64,000 nucleotides of DNA from Paraburkholderia flava. Its GTDB lineage: Bacteria; Pseudomonadota; Gammaproteobacteria; Burkholderiales; Burkholderiaceae. The stretch covers positions 620,001-684,000 of the forward strand of contig NZ_SMRO01000001.1 of the NCBI RefSeq assembly GCF_004359985.1. The letters are read 5' to 3'. Below are positions 1-8,451 of this stretch, piece by piece. The number at the start of each line of letters is the position of its first letter. Within the stretch, counting starts at the first letter, position 1. Made by a program: the position numbers and the translations under genes. The notes beneath the pieces are model-generated. The model had not been told where the DNA came from, did no database searches, and worked only from the letters and a program-made list of their open reading frames with translations.

Positions 1-262
1 GAAGATTAATTTGGCAAACGATACCGTGTCAACTTGCTTTCAAAAAATTTCCTCACCGGAAGGCATTTGAAAACAATTATTGAGGATTGGTTTCTTGACG
101 CACCTCGACACACGAATTAACCGGTGATCCGGCGATTAATTTTAATTAATGGTTTTTCCGCATTGCATCAGAAAGGAAAACGCCGCGCTTTAACCATTCC
201 GGTCGCGGCTGAATATCGAGATGCGAATGAGGAAATATGAGACGGGATGCCGAAAGCCGCAC
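1..262. other. A/T-rich non-coding edge of the window
   Basis: No convincing gene is seen here. The stretch is clearly more A/T-rich than the sequence after 263. It contains a perfect inverted repeat at 135-150 (arms ATTAATT and AATTAAT, 2-nt loop), which could be a regulator site or a nucleoid-protein region. It lies downstream of the minus-strand gene ending at 263, so it may belong to the promoter or terminator of a gene outside the window. Confidence 0.4.
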
Positions 263-1372
263 TTATCCCGCGGTCCCAGCGATGTATTGCGCGACCTGCG
301 CGGCAACCGAGCGCGCGCTTCGCATCACGCCGATCAGCGTCGCCGATGCGAAGCCGCACCACTCGCCGTAGCCGACGAGCCACAACGCCGGTTCGCTCAC
401 TGCGCGGTTGTCGACGACGTGCACCCTGCCCGCATCGTTGACGATACCGAGCGACCGCAGCGGATCGAGCGCGGGCCGAAAGCCGGTACACCAGATCACG
501 ACATCGACCGCTGAATGTGTACCGTCGCGCCACACGACACCGTCGGCAACGAAGCGCTCGAACGGTCGCACCGCATGCAGCTCGCCGCGTTCGCGTGCCG
601 CGCGCACCGGCGGCACCATCACGATGTCACCGAGACCGCCGCGCGGCGACGGGTCCGGCAAACCGGCGACGTGTGCCTTCCATCGCTCGGTCGCCCATTC
701 GAACAGCACGCGGCCGTCGACGTCGTCGGGGAGAAACGTCGGCTCGTCGAGCGTGACCCACGTGGCGTCACAGACGGAGGAGAGTTCCGCGAGAATCTGC
801 GCGGCCGAGTTGCCGCCGCCGACGATCAGCACGCGTTTGCCATGTAGCGCGACGGGGTTGTTGTCGTGGCGATAGTGCGCGGAATGTAGCTGTGTGCCGG
901 TGAATTGCGCGCGGCCCGGATAGTCCGGTACGAACGGTGCGCGCCATGTGCCTGTCGCGCTGATCACGGCCTTTGCGTGCCACTGCACGCGCTTGCCGGC
1001 ATGCTCGCCTGTGACCGCGAGCGTGTGCCCTTCGCTTGCTTCACGCGTTACGCCGCTCACATGCACCGGCCGCACGACAGGAATCCGGTACCGCTGTTCG
1101 TAGTCGGTCAGATAGCGGATCACATGATCGCGTGATGGATAGAGTTCGTCGGTATGTGGCATCGGCCAGCCCGGCAGCGAACTCCATTGCGCCGGCGAAA
1201 ACAGATGCAGCGAGTCCCACGCGTGTTGCCATGCCCCGCCGGGCGACGGTTGATCGTCGAGCAGCACGTAGTCGAGTTGTGCGCGGCGCAGGAAGTATGC
1301 GGTCGCAAGCGCGGACTGTCCGCCGCCGATTACGACGACGTCGGTGGTGTGTGGCGAATCGAGGGGTTGCAT
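263..1372 (-). CDS. FAD/NAD(P)-binding flavoprotein monooxygenase-like protein (CzcO/ArsO type)
   Basis: A 369-aa flavoprotein. Near the N-terminus (about residues 12-20) is a Rossmann FAD motif, [16 protein letters not shown]. It is followed by a PGGAW segment, and a second nucleotide-binding motif [13 protein letters not shown] lies near residue 185. The ATGxW-like motif (SATGTW, about 140) and a late CTGF motif (IWCTGFRP, about 295) are typical of single-component flavin monooxygenases and CzcO-like oxidoreductases. It is last in a minus-strand series after a sulfonate-type binding protein and a DszC-like oxidase. A role in oxidising an organosulfur compound is therefore an inference from context; the substrate cannot be read from sequence. 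Confidence 0.85.
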   Translation of the reverse strand: MQPLDSPHTTDVVVIGGGQSALATAYFLRRAQLDYVLLDDQPSPGGAWQHAWDSLHLFSPAQWSSLPGWPMPHTDELYPSRDHVIRYLTDYEQRYRIPVVRPVHVSGVTREASEGHTLAVTGEHAGKRVQWHAKAVISATGTWRAPFVPDYPGRAQFTGTQLHSAHYRHDNNPVALHGKRVLIVGGGNSAAQILAELSSVCDATWVTLDEPTFLPDDVDGRVLFEWATERWKAHVAGLPDPSPRGGLGDIVMVPPVRAARERGELHAVRPFERFVADGVVWRDGTHSAVDVVIWCTGFRPALDPLRSLGIVNDAGRVHVVDNRAVSEPALWLVGYGEWCGFASATLIGVMRSARSVAAQVAQYIAGTAG

Positions 1373-1498
1373 GCTGCGATGATACCGGCGCGATGTGGGT
1401 CGCGTCGGCAGCTTTGCACGGGGCGGTGGCCGCAGCGCCGATGATCACCCTGATAACAACCACCGCAACAGCGGCCGCCGCGACTCTCACATGCAACG

Positions 1499-2791
1499 TC
1501 AGTCGAGCACTGCCGCCTGCTCGTAGTCATCGGTTGCCGGCACGCCGGTCAGTTCCGCTTTCGTATGCACGAGACTGAAGCGCTCGACAGGCGGCGTGCC
1601 GTTCAGATGAAAATTGCCCACCGCACTCTCCCGCTGGATCGCCGGGTTATGCGACGCGATCACGCGCGCATTGCGCCAGTGGCGATCGAGCCGCAGCGCT
1701 TCGCTCGTCGCCGATGCACCGCCCACCTCGAACACCAGCGTCGCCGCCTCGAGCACCTGCTCGATCACGATCTGCTGCGCCTGGTACGCTTCGATGTCGA
1801 GCGCGATGTAGGTATCGGTTGTCGCGCGACCGGCGAGCCGGTCCTGCCACGCTTTTTCGAGCGCACCCGACACCGAACCGGTGAGACTTTCCGCCGAATA
1901 CACGAGGCTCGCGAGACGCCCCACCACACGATGCACGAGCGGATTGTCGCGCGGACTCGACCGGCCCGCGACACCGAACGTGCGCGTGCGACCCCGCACG
2001 AATGCGACACCATCGCGCAGCACTGCACGCGCGATACCCGCGAGCGTCGCGAGATGGACCGTCTGATAGAACGCGGTCAGCGACGTATTGCGGCGCGGCT
2101 CCGAGCCCTTATAGCGCGACAGGATCTGATCGTCACGGACGTGAACCGCATCGAAACGCGTCGTGCCGCTCGCGGTCAGACGCTGGCCGAAGCCGTCCCA
2201 GTCGTCGATCCTCGCGACACCTGGCGCGTCGCCGCGCACCAGCACGCGCACATCGTCGTCGCCATCATGCGCCGCGACGTCGATCCAGTCCGCGTACAGC
2301 GTGCCGGTGCTGTAGTACTTCTCGCCGTTCAGCGTCCAGCCGTCGCCATTCGTGTTGCGCGTCAGCGTGACCGTGTTGTGCGTCGCGCCGGTGCGTTCGG
2401 AGATCGCCGCGCCGACCGTCTCGCCCGCCGCGATCCGCGTGAGCCAGCGTTCTCGCAGCGCCTCGTCTTCGCCTTCGAGCCGCGATTCGATAAAGCCGAA
2501 ATTGATGCGCAGGATCTGCGGCAGGTTTGAATCGGCTTCGGCGAGCCGCGTTAGCTGACGGAAGAACTGCGGCAGCGTCGCGCCAAGTCCGCCGTAGCGG
2601 CGCGGCACGCGCAGCGCGGTGAAGCGTGCGTCCTTCAGCCAGCGAACGGGGTCATAGGCGAGTTCGCGGCGTTGCTCACGGTCGATGTTGCCCGCCGCGA
2701 TGCGCTCGAAGACGGGCGTGAAGCGGGCATCGAGTTCGGCGTCGTCGGGAGGCGTTTCCGTGTCCCTGAACGGGACCGGGATCGTCGTCAT
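1499..2791 (-). CDS. Acyl-CoA-dehydrogenase-fold flavin monooxygenase, DszC/SfnB-like
   Basis: The 430-aa product belongs to the acyl-CoA dehydrogenase superfamily: N-terminal helical domain with the VPRRYGGLGA segment, central beta domain with AAISERTGA and LNGEKYYSTG, and C-terminal helical bundle. Members such as DszC, SfnB and related sulfur-acquisition oxidoreductases use reduced flavin and oxygen on sulfur compounds rather than acyl-CoA. The start is set at 2791 because GGAGAA lies 7 nt upstream; the frame is open further upstream, but that extension is low-complexity and lacks family features. Neighbouring genes encode a sulfonate-type binding protein and an LLM monooxygenase, which supports a role in sulfur scavenging. 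Confidence 0.85.
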   Translation of the reverse strand: MTTIPVPFRDTETPPDDAELDARFTPVFERIAAGNIDREQRRELAYDPVRWLKDARFTALRVPRRYGGLGATLPQFFRQLTRLAEADSNLPQILRINFGFIESRLEGEDEALRERWLTRIAAGETVGAAISERTGATHNTVTLTRNTNGDGWTLNGEKYYSTGTLYADWIDVAAHDGDDDVRVLVRGDAPGVARIDDWDGFGQRLTASGTTRFDAVHVRDDQILSRYKGSEPRRNTSLTAFYQTVHLATLAGIARAVLRDGVAFVRGRTRTFGVAGRSSPRDNPLVHRVVGRLASLVYSAESLTGSVSGALEKAWQDRLAGRATTDTYIALDIEAYQAQQIVIEQVLEAATLVFEVGGASATSEALRLDRHWRNARVIASHNPAIQRESAVGNFHLNGTPPVERFSLVHTKAELTGVPATDDYEQAAVLD

Positions 2792-3006
2792 GGTGTTCTC
2801 CGGTAGGTCTGCAGCGAGCCAGAATAGAATTCGCGCGTGGGTGCAAGCAACCAAGAAAAGGCGATAACGATATGGGGGGACGCGTACTCGAATTCGGTCG
2901 ATGCAATGACAGCTTTTCTGTCGCAGCGGCTGCGCGGCATTTGCTATGCAGCACCGATAATCGCCGAGTTTCCGTTTCGATTGCGCGGCCGCGCCCTGTT
3001 CAACAC

Positions 3007-4014
3007 TCAGCGCCCCGCCGGCGTCCAGATACGAATGTCCGTCGCCTTCAACGCCGCTGGAATCAACCCCGCCGCACGATACGTATCGGCGATCCGCTGC
3101 TGTTCGCCGAGCTGCTCGCGCCGCACCGGCACGATTGCATAGCTGCGCCGGCTGTTCGCGAGTTCGACAGTCGGCGTCGGCAGATTGCCCCACACTGGCG
3201 CGAGAATCTGCGCGGCCTCCTGCGGATGCGCCTTCACCCACTTACCGGTTGTGCTCAGCTCGTCGAAAACGACACGCAGCACATCCGGATGACGTTCCGC
3301 GAACGAAGTCGTCGCCGTGTAAAAACGGTTGTACTGCGCGATTCCGTCGGAACCGTCGGCGACTACACGCACATGCGCGTCGCGCTGCTGCGCGGCGAGG
3401 AACGGATCCCAGATCGCCCACGCATCGACGTTGCCGCCGCGAAACGCCGCAAGCGCATCGGGCGCTTCGAGGTAACGGACCTGTATGTCGTTGATCGTCA
3501 GCCCCGCCTTCGCGAGTGCGGCCAGCAACAGGAAATTGCAGCCCGATCCCTTCGATACCGCGACGCGTTTGCCCTTCAGATCCGCGATCGTATGGATCGG
3601 CGAATCGGATGGCACGATGATCGCCTGCGCGGACGGCGCCGACGTTTCCTCCGCGTAGTACGTGAGCGGTGCATTAGCCGCCTGCGTGAACAGCGCGAAT
3701 GCATCGGCGACGTCCGCGTGCAGATCGACACTGCCCGCGTTCAACGACTGCAACAGACCCGTCGAGAACTCGTGCCAACTGACGTCGTAGCCGAGCGCGC
3801 CGAGCTTCTTCTCCAGTTCGCCGGTGCGCTTGAGCAGCAAAAACAGCGTTGACGAACGCTGATAGCTGATCGACACGGTCTCGCGCGCATCCGCATCCTG
3901 CGGCGCAAACAGCGCGCAGATCAACGATGCACAGGCAAGCGCGAAACCCACGACGAAGGTTCTCGAACGCGAGCGTTGAAAGAAATGCCAAAACAGAAAA
4001 TGAAATGCACGCAT
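3007..4014 (-). CDS. Aliphatic sulfonate ABC transporter periplasmic binding protein, SsuA/TauA-like
   Basis: 335 aa with a hydrophobic export segment at about residues 19-38 ending in a DADA-type cleavage site. The mature part has the SsuA hallmarks ISYQRSSTLFLLLKRTGELEK, a VSWHEFSTG segment, LLQSLNAGSVDLHADVADAF, then VPSDSPIHTIADLKGKRVAVSKGSG and VDAWAIWDPFLAAQQ. Such proteins deliver sulfonates or taurine to an SsuBC transporter. No permease or ATPase is adjacent, so it probably uses the SsuBC components encoded at 13.6-16.3 kb or elsewhere. It lies 178 bp from, and divergent to, the LLM monooxygenase gene at 4193. Confidence 0.88.
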   Translation of the reverse strand: MRAFHFLFWHFFQRSRSRTFVVGFALACASLICALFAPQDADARETVSISYQRSSTLFLLLKRTGELEKKLGALGYDVSWHEFSTGLLQSLNAGSVDLHADVADAFALFTQAANAPLTYYAEETSAPSAQAIIVPSDSPIHTIADLKGKRVAVSKGSGCNFLLLAALAKAGLTINDIQVRYLEAPDALAAFRGGNVDAWAIWDPFLAAQQRDAHVRVVADGSDGIAQYNRFYTATTSFAERHPDVLRVVFDELSTTGKWVKAHPQEAAQILAPVWGNLPTPTVELANSRRSYAIVPVRREQLGEQQRIADTYRAAGLIPAALKATDIRIWTPAGR

Positions 4015-4192
4015 CGATCGGATTCCCGTTGATCAGGTTGACGAGAGAACCGACCACTATATAAACAACACGTCCCGCACCAAATGCCAATTTCATCGAT
4101 CGATATCGGCAGAAGTTAGAACCCTCCGCGCACGACGACGGGCATCATGATCGACCGGTCATCGGCCGTTTTTCTGCGGAGCCTTCTCTTTC

Positions 4193-5257
4193 ATGTCGAC
4201 TTTCCCGGCCCGCTTCGGCATCTGGGCGCTTGTTCACGGCAGCCGCGCGGCGCTGCAGGATCCCGACGAACCGTACGACGCATCCTGGGCGCGCAATCGC
4301 GCCCTCGTACTCGAAGCGGAGCGTCTCGGCTACGACTCGGTGCTCGTCGCGCAGCACACGATGAATCCGCACGACCCGAACCTCGACCAGCTCGAGGCGT
4401 GGACCGCATCGGCGGCACTCGCCGCGCTGACGTCGCGCATCGAGATCATCGCGGCGATCAAGCCATACCTGTACCACCCGGTCGTGCTCGCGAAGATGGC
4501 GCAGCAGATCGAGCACATCAGCGGCGGCCGCTTCGCGCTGAATCTGGTCAATGCATGGAACCGCCCTGAACTGGAACGCGCGGGCATCGGCTTCGCGGAG
4601 CACGACGCGCGCTATGCGTACGGACGCGAATGGATTACCGTGGTCGACGCGTTGTTGCGCGGCGAACGCACGCAATTCGCAGGCGAGCACTTTCGCATCG
4701 ACGATTACCTGCTACGGCCCACCGATCCATTTCGGGCGCGGCCACGTATTTACGTAGGCGGCGAATCGGAACCAGCGCGTGCACTGGTCGCCGATGCAGG
4801 CGACGTGTGGTTCATCAATGGCCAGCCGCTCGACGACGTCGCCTCATTGATCGCCGACGTGTCGCGCCGCCCGCGTCCGGACAACGCGGCACCGCTGCGC
4901 TTCGGATTATCCGCGTTCGTGATTGCACGCGAATCGGATGCACTCGCCGACGATCATCTCGCGCATCTCTTCGCACTTGCCGCGCAGGATGCACCGCTAC
5001 GCGCGCAGCAGAAAGAAAACATCGATCCGAACGCCGTGATGTTCAAGACGTTCGCGCAGTCACCGCGCGTCGGTTCTAACGGCGGCACGGCAGCAGGACT
5101 GGTCGGCAGCTACGACACGGTTGCGCGAAGGATCGTCGCGTTTCGCCGCGCGGGCATCGAACTCTTCATGCTGCAATTCCAGCCGTTCGAAGCCGACATG
5201 AAGCGCTTCGCCGAAGAAGTGATCCCACGCGTGCGTGCGCTCGAAGCAACGACGTAA
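4193..5257 (+). CDS. LLM-class FMNH2-dependent monooxygenase, SfnG/SsuD-like
   Basis: The 354-aa product is a luciferase-fold (TIM-barrel) flavin-dependent monooxygenase. Diagnostic stretches are FGIWALVHGS at the start, SVLVAQHTMNP (about 45-55), IEIIAAIKPYLYHP (about 83-96), the family segment HISGGRFALNLVNAWN (about 108-123) and RIYVGGESEPA (about 190). This pattern fits dimethylsulfone/alkanesulfonate monooxygenases, which release sulfite from reduced organosulfur with FMNH2 from a separate reductase. No flavin reductase gene lies beside it. It is divergent from the sulfonate-binding-protein gene, sharing a 178-bp control region. SfnG-type activity is inferred; an SsuD-type substrate is equally possible. 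Confidence 0.85.
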   Translation: MSTFPARFGIWALVHGSRAALQDPDEPYDASWARNRALVLEAERLGYDSVLVAQHTMNPHDPNLDQLEAWTASAALAALTSRIEIIAAIKPYLYHPVVLAKMAQQIEHISGGRFALNLVNAWNRPELERAGIGFAEHDARYAYGREWITVVDALLRGERTQFAGEHFRIDDYLLRPTDPFRARPRIYVGGESEPARALVADAGDVWFINGQPLDDVASLIADVSRRPRPDNAAPLRFGLSAFVIARESDALADDHLAHLFALAAQDAPLRAQQKENIDPNAVMFKTFAQSPRVGSNGGTAAGLVGSYDTVARRIVAFRRAGIELFMLQFQPFEADMKRFAEEVIPRVRALEATT

Positions 5258-5549
5258 ACGCTCAAGGTGCTGCCGCTCCATTCAATTGCCTGTGTGGCTG
5301 CAGGCAGCAGACGCATGAACAGCAGTCGGAATTTGCTCAACGTTGAGCCTGTCCAGGTGAATGAATTTTTTATTTTTTCTGCCTTATTTTTATTCCCATT
5401 CTTATGCCTTCGGTTCTACGGATCTAAAAAATAACAAAACCAATCCTTCCGAAATATCACGAGCGTGTCATTGATTCTGCCTAACGTGATCTCCCAGCGA
5501 CGAGCTTGAACTTCGGTTCCTTAACCTGCAGTCCTGGGAGAACGTTGAA

Positions 5550-6497
5550 ATGCCGCGCACTACCCCCTTTGCATCACGCCTCAAGACATTAGCTGCAGTT
5601 GCACTGTTCGGCCTCGCATCCGTCGGCGCGCACGCCGATGTGCCGAACCCGCTCACTGAAATCACGCAGAGCGGCTACTCGCCGCTGTACCTCGGCGTCG
5701 ATGCCGAAACCGCCACGGTGCCGTCGAACCCAACGACCGCAGGTGGCCCGGCAACGGTGAGCCGTGCGTACGTCACGCGAATCGATCTGTGGGCACCGGG
5801 TGTATCGGTGGAAACGACTGGCCACAGCGGTCCGCTGATGACGACGGCCGAAACGATTTCGCAATTTGCAGCGCGCACCGGCGTGCGCCTCGCGATCAAC
5901 GCGAACTTCTTCGCGCCGTGCTGCAACGCGCAGCCGGAGCCGAAGACGGTGATCGGTCTGCTCGTGTCGCACGGCCAGGTGGTCAGCCCGCTGACGACCG
6001 ACCCGACGCAAAGCGAAGCCGTGCTCGCGATCACGCGCACGAAGCGCGCGTATATCAAGAACGCACCGGACATCTCGAAGCAGGAACTGCAACTGATCGA
6101 CTCGGCGGTGTCGGGCTCGGCCATCCTGCTGAAGAACGGCCAGGACGTCAGCGCGCAAAGCCCGAACGAAGGCGATCCGCTGAATCCGAATCCGCGCACC
6201 CTCGCCGGCCTGTCGCATGACGGTCGCTTTCTGTACTTCGTCGCCATCGACGGCCGCGTGACCGGTTACTCGGCGGGCACGACCAACGCGCAATCCGCGA
6301 AGCTGATGCAAGCGATCGGCGCGACCGATGCGATCAACCTCGACGGCGGCGGTTCGACGGAACTGGTGCGCGCCGATCAGATCGGCCAGCCGTTCATCGT
6401 CAACACGCCGAGCGGCGGCGCGGAGCGCTTCGACGCGTCGGCGATCGGCGTGCATGCAATCAAGCTGCCGCTGTCGGGCTCGGGTTTCCCGTTCTGA
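5550..6497 (+). CDS. Secreted phosphodiester glycosidase family protein (NAGPA domain)
   Basis: A 315-aa protein with a signal peptide (MPRTTPFAS..., hydrophobic core about 13-25, AHA cleavage site near residue 30). The mature protein shows the NAGPA/phosphodiester-glycosidase fold features: RLAINANFF (about 114), a glycine-rich RTLAGLSHDGRFLYFVAIDGR block (about 217-237) and the NLDGGGSTELV motif (about 264-274), which is characteristic of the family. Members cleave alpha-N-acetylglucosamine-type phosphodiesters; the bacterial substrate is not known. GGGAGAA lies 7-8 nt upstream of the start. It stands alone, follows a 290-bp A/T-rich leader, and ends at a strong hairpin (6535-6568). Confidence 0.85.
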   Translation: MPRTTPFASRLKTLAAVALFGLASVGAHADVPNPLTEITQSGYSPLYLGVDAETATVPSNPTTAGGPATVSRAYVTRIDLWAPGVSVETTGHSGPLMTTAETISQFAARTGVRLAINANFFAPCCNAQPEPKTVIGLLVSHGQVVSPLTTDPTQSEAVLAITRTKRAYIKNAPDISKQELQLIDSAVSGSAILLKNGQDVSAQSPNEGDPLNPNPRTLAGLSHDGRFLYFVAIDGRVTGYSAGTTNAQSAKLMQAIGATDAINLDGGGSTELVRADQIGQPFIVNTPSGGAERFDASAIGVHAIKLPLSGSGFPF

Positions 6498-6534
6498 TAG
6501 CGCGTGTCGGCACGCAATCGCTGCCGAAATGACT

Positions 6535-6568
6535 GTCTGATTCCCATCAAATGGGATGGGAATCAGAC
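6535..6568 (+). terminator. 14-bp perfect hairpin after the NAGPA gene
   Basis: Arms GTCTGATTCCCATC (6535-6548) and GATGGGAATCAGAC (6555-6568) are perfectly complementary around a 6-nt loop. It lies 38 nt past the stop codon and between convergent genes. There is no clear U-run, so it may act as a 3'-end stabilising hairpin or a bidirectional terminator rather than a classical intrinsic terminator. Confidence 0.6.
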
Positions 6569-6609
6569 TGACTGTATTTATAGAGTGATTCTGAAAGCCC
6601 GCCGATATA

Positions 6610-6624
6610 CCAATGAATCATTGG
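6610..6624. promoter_or_regulatory. 15-bp palindrome between convergent genes
   Basis: CCAATGA and TCATTGG flank a single central base, giving a perfect 7+1+7 dyad. It lies 46 bp from the stop codon of the sugar-efflux gene, so a promoter role is unlikely. It could be a short hairpin or a protein-binding site. Function unknown. Confidence 0.3.
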
Positions 6625-6670
6625 TTCTTACTCGGGTGAATGCCGTCAATAACCGGGTACAGAATTCAAT

Positions 6671-7963
6671 TCAGTAGAGCTCGCGCGAACGCCGCCAGTC
6701 CTGCACCGCGCGCAGCACCTTTCCCCACGGCGGATCGGCAAACAGGATCAACGCGACGGCCGCGAGTGCGCCGCACACGAGAAACGTCCCGCGATAGCCG
6801 AGCCCCGCAACCAGCAATCCCGACAGCACGCCGGACAGGATCGAACCGACCCGCGCCGAGTTGAAGAACAGCGCGGTCGCGACGCCAGGCGTGCGCGGCA
6901 TCAGGTCCTGCACGTAGATCATCCCGAGGCACGACGTCACCGCGACGACGAACGCGTTCAGCGCCTGCATCGGAATCAGCACCGGGATCGAGCCGGCCGA
7001 CGCGAGCGCGATGAAGTACACCACGTGCACCGCCGCGCACGCAGCGAGCCAGCGTAGTTTGTTCAGCGACGCGCCACGTGCACCGAGCGCGAGCATCATC
7101 GGGATTTCGAGGAACGCGCCGAGGCCGAGCATGATCGACACGTCGATGCGCGCACCGCCGAGGCCATGCACGACGTACAGCGGCAGCACGATCATCGTCG
7201 CGTTGGCTGCAAGGCCGATCAGCGTCAGCGCGACCACCGAGCGCCAGATGAGTCGCGACGGCGCGACCGGATGCACGAAGTCGGGCTGCACCGGTGTCTC
7301 GGGCTCGTGCGTGGTCACTTCGAGCGACGACGCGGGATCGCCCGCGACATGCCCCGGCTGTTCGTGAACGACGCCGCCCGGCGTGTCGCGCATCCGCCAG
7401 ACGATCACGCCGCAGCCCGCGAAGCTCGCCGCCGCGAACAGGAACAGCCCGTAGAAGTCCGACGCCGCGAGCACCAGTGCGCCCACCGACGGCCCGAATA
7501 CCCACGCGCCGGACAGCACCGTGCGTAGCGTCGCGGTCGCGAACGTGCGCTCCGCTTCGTTGCGCACGGGTAGCGCCGCGCGTCCGAACGAAAACACCAG
7601 CGACATCGCCGAGCCGCCCGCACCGAGAAACAGCACGCCGATCAGCAGCAGCAACCGGTAGTCGCGCACGAAACACAGCGAGACGAAGCCGAGCGTCGCC
7701 GCGATCAGCGCGGCGAGCAGCAACGCTCGATGATGGCCGTGACGGTCGGACCACTTGCCGGCCCACGCGCTCGCCGCGACACCGCTCGCGGCGATCACTG
7801 TCATGAAGAGCCCAAGCTGTAGGGGTGTCATCGCCGCCCGTTCGACGCCGAACAGCGACAGGTATGGCGCGGTGAACGACATTGCCACGCCGAGCATCAG
7901 GGTGGCGCCGGCAAGCGGGACAAAAGAGGGAATACGGGTGAGATCGGCGAGTCGGGAGTTCAT
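6671..7963 (-). CDS. MFS transporter, sugar efflux transporter (SetA/B) type
   Basis: The 430-aa protein from the second in-frame ATG has twelve hydrophobic segments, with the MFS loop motif GKWSDRHGHHRALL after helix 2 (about 60-75). The FVPLAGATLMLGVAMSFTAPYLSLF opening resembles Set-family sugar exporters, as does FMTVIAASGVAASAWAGKWSDR. A long hydrophilic loop rich in P, E and T (about 205-235) separates the two halves. An upstream in-frame start at 8026 would add 21 residues; neither start has a clear ribosome site, and the later one fits the usual family length. It is convergent with the phosphodiester-glycosidase gene. Substrate unknown; sugar or drug efflux is likely. Confidence 0.82.
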   Translation of the reverse strand: MNSRLADLTRIPSFVPLAGATLMLGVAMSFTAPYLSLFGVERAAMTPLQLGLFMTVIAASGVAASAWAGKWSDRHGHHRALLLAALIAATLGFVSLCFVRDYRLLLLIGVLFLGAGGSAMSLVFSFGRAALPVRNEAERTFATATLRTVLSGAWVFGPSVGALVLAASDFYGLFLFAAASFAGCGVIVWRMRDTPGGVVHEQPGHVAGDPASSLEVTTHEPETPVQPDFVHPVAPSRLIWRSVVALTLIGLAANATMIVLPLYVVHGLGGARIDVSIMLGLGAFLEIPMMLALGARGASLNKLRWLAACAAVHVVYFIALASAGSIPVLIPMQALNAFVVAVTSCLGMIYVQDLMPRTPGVATALFFNSARVGSILSGVLSGLLVAGLGYRGTFLVCGALAAVALILFADPPWGKVLRAVQDWRRSRELY

Positions 7964-8451
7964 CGAGAACGGGAACGGGGTATGGAGACCGTGGGGTGGG
8001 CCGGCCGCGGCGATCGACGCGATCATCCGGTCGCTCGCGGCAAAACCTCGATGTTAAGCCTTTCGGGCCGCGACTGCGATGGCGGCGCTCGACGATTCCT
8101 CTCGCGGATCTGCGTTCTTCTATTTCGCGCACGCGCTCGTGACTTCGTTCGCGCTGCGCAACGTAGTACACGCGTGGCAGGTGCATCGCGCTCATGTCGA
8201 TGCATTTGCGACGACTCATCGACGGATGCGTAGCGAAAAGTATCGGTCTCGATGAACACGATTGCGCACCCTCACAGTGCGTGTGCATCCGCATGTGTGC
8301 GTGTTCGTGCACACGCATTGCGACGCATGCATCGAAAGCTCACATGACGCGTAAGCATCCTATGCATTGCGGGTTGACGGCAATGTAATCACCAACGATT
8401 CACATTCTGCGAACTATAGTGTCGAGGGATCATTGCTCAGGAGCCTCACCT
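7964..8451. other. 488-bp divergent intergenic region
   Basis: No gene is convincing here. The region separates the divergent sugar-efflux and beta-propeller genes and must hold both promoters. At 8275-8330 it contains an alternating GT/GC/CA-rich stretch with several GTGTGC/GCACAC elements, which could form a weak cruciform or Z-DNA-prone segment. A TTGACG at 8374-8379 and a TATAGT at 8415-8420 look like -35 and -10 elements, but their spacing (35 bp) excludes them as one promoter. Confidence 0.35.

Noticed and set aside
4015..4192. Sigma-54-type promoter (TGGC...TGC) facing the binding-protein gene
   Set aside because: On the minus strand TGGCATTTGGTGC resembles a -24/-12 element, but the GG-to-GC spacing is 8 instead of 10 nt, which normally abolishes sigma-54 promoters.
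8275..8420. GT/CA-rich stretch and TTGACG/TATAGT as a promoter
   Set aside because: The -35 and -10 look-alikes are 35 bp apart, far outside the functional range. The GT/CA stretch is too irregular to call a repeat or a site.
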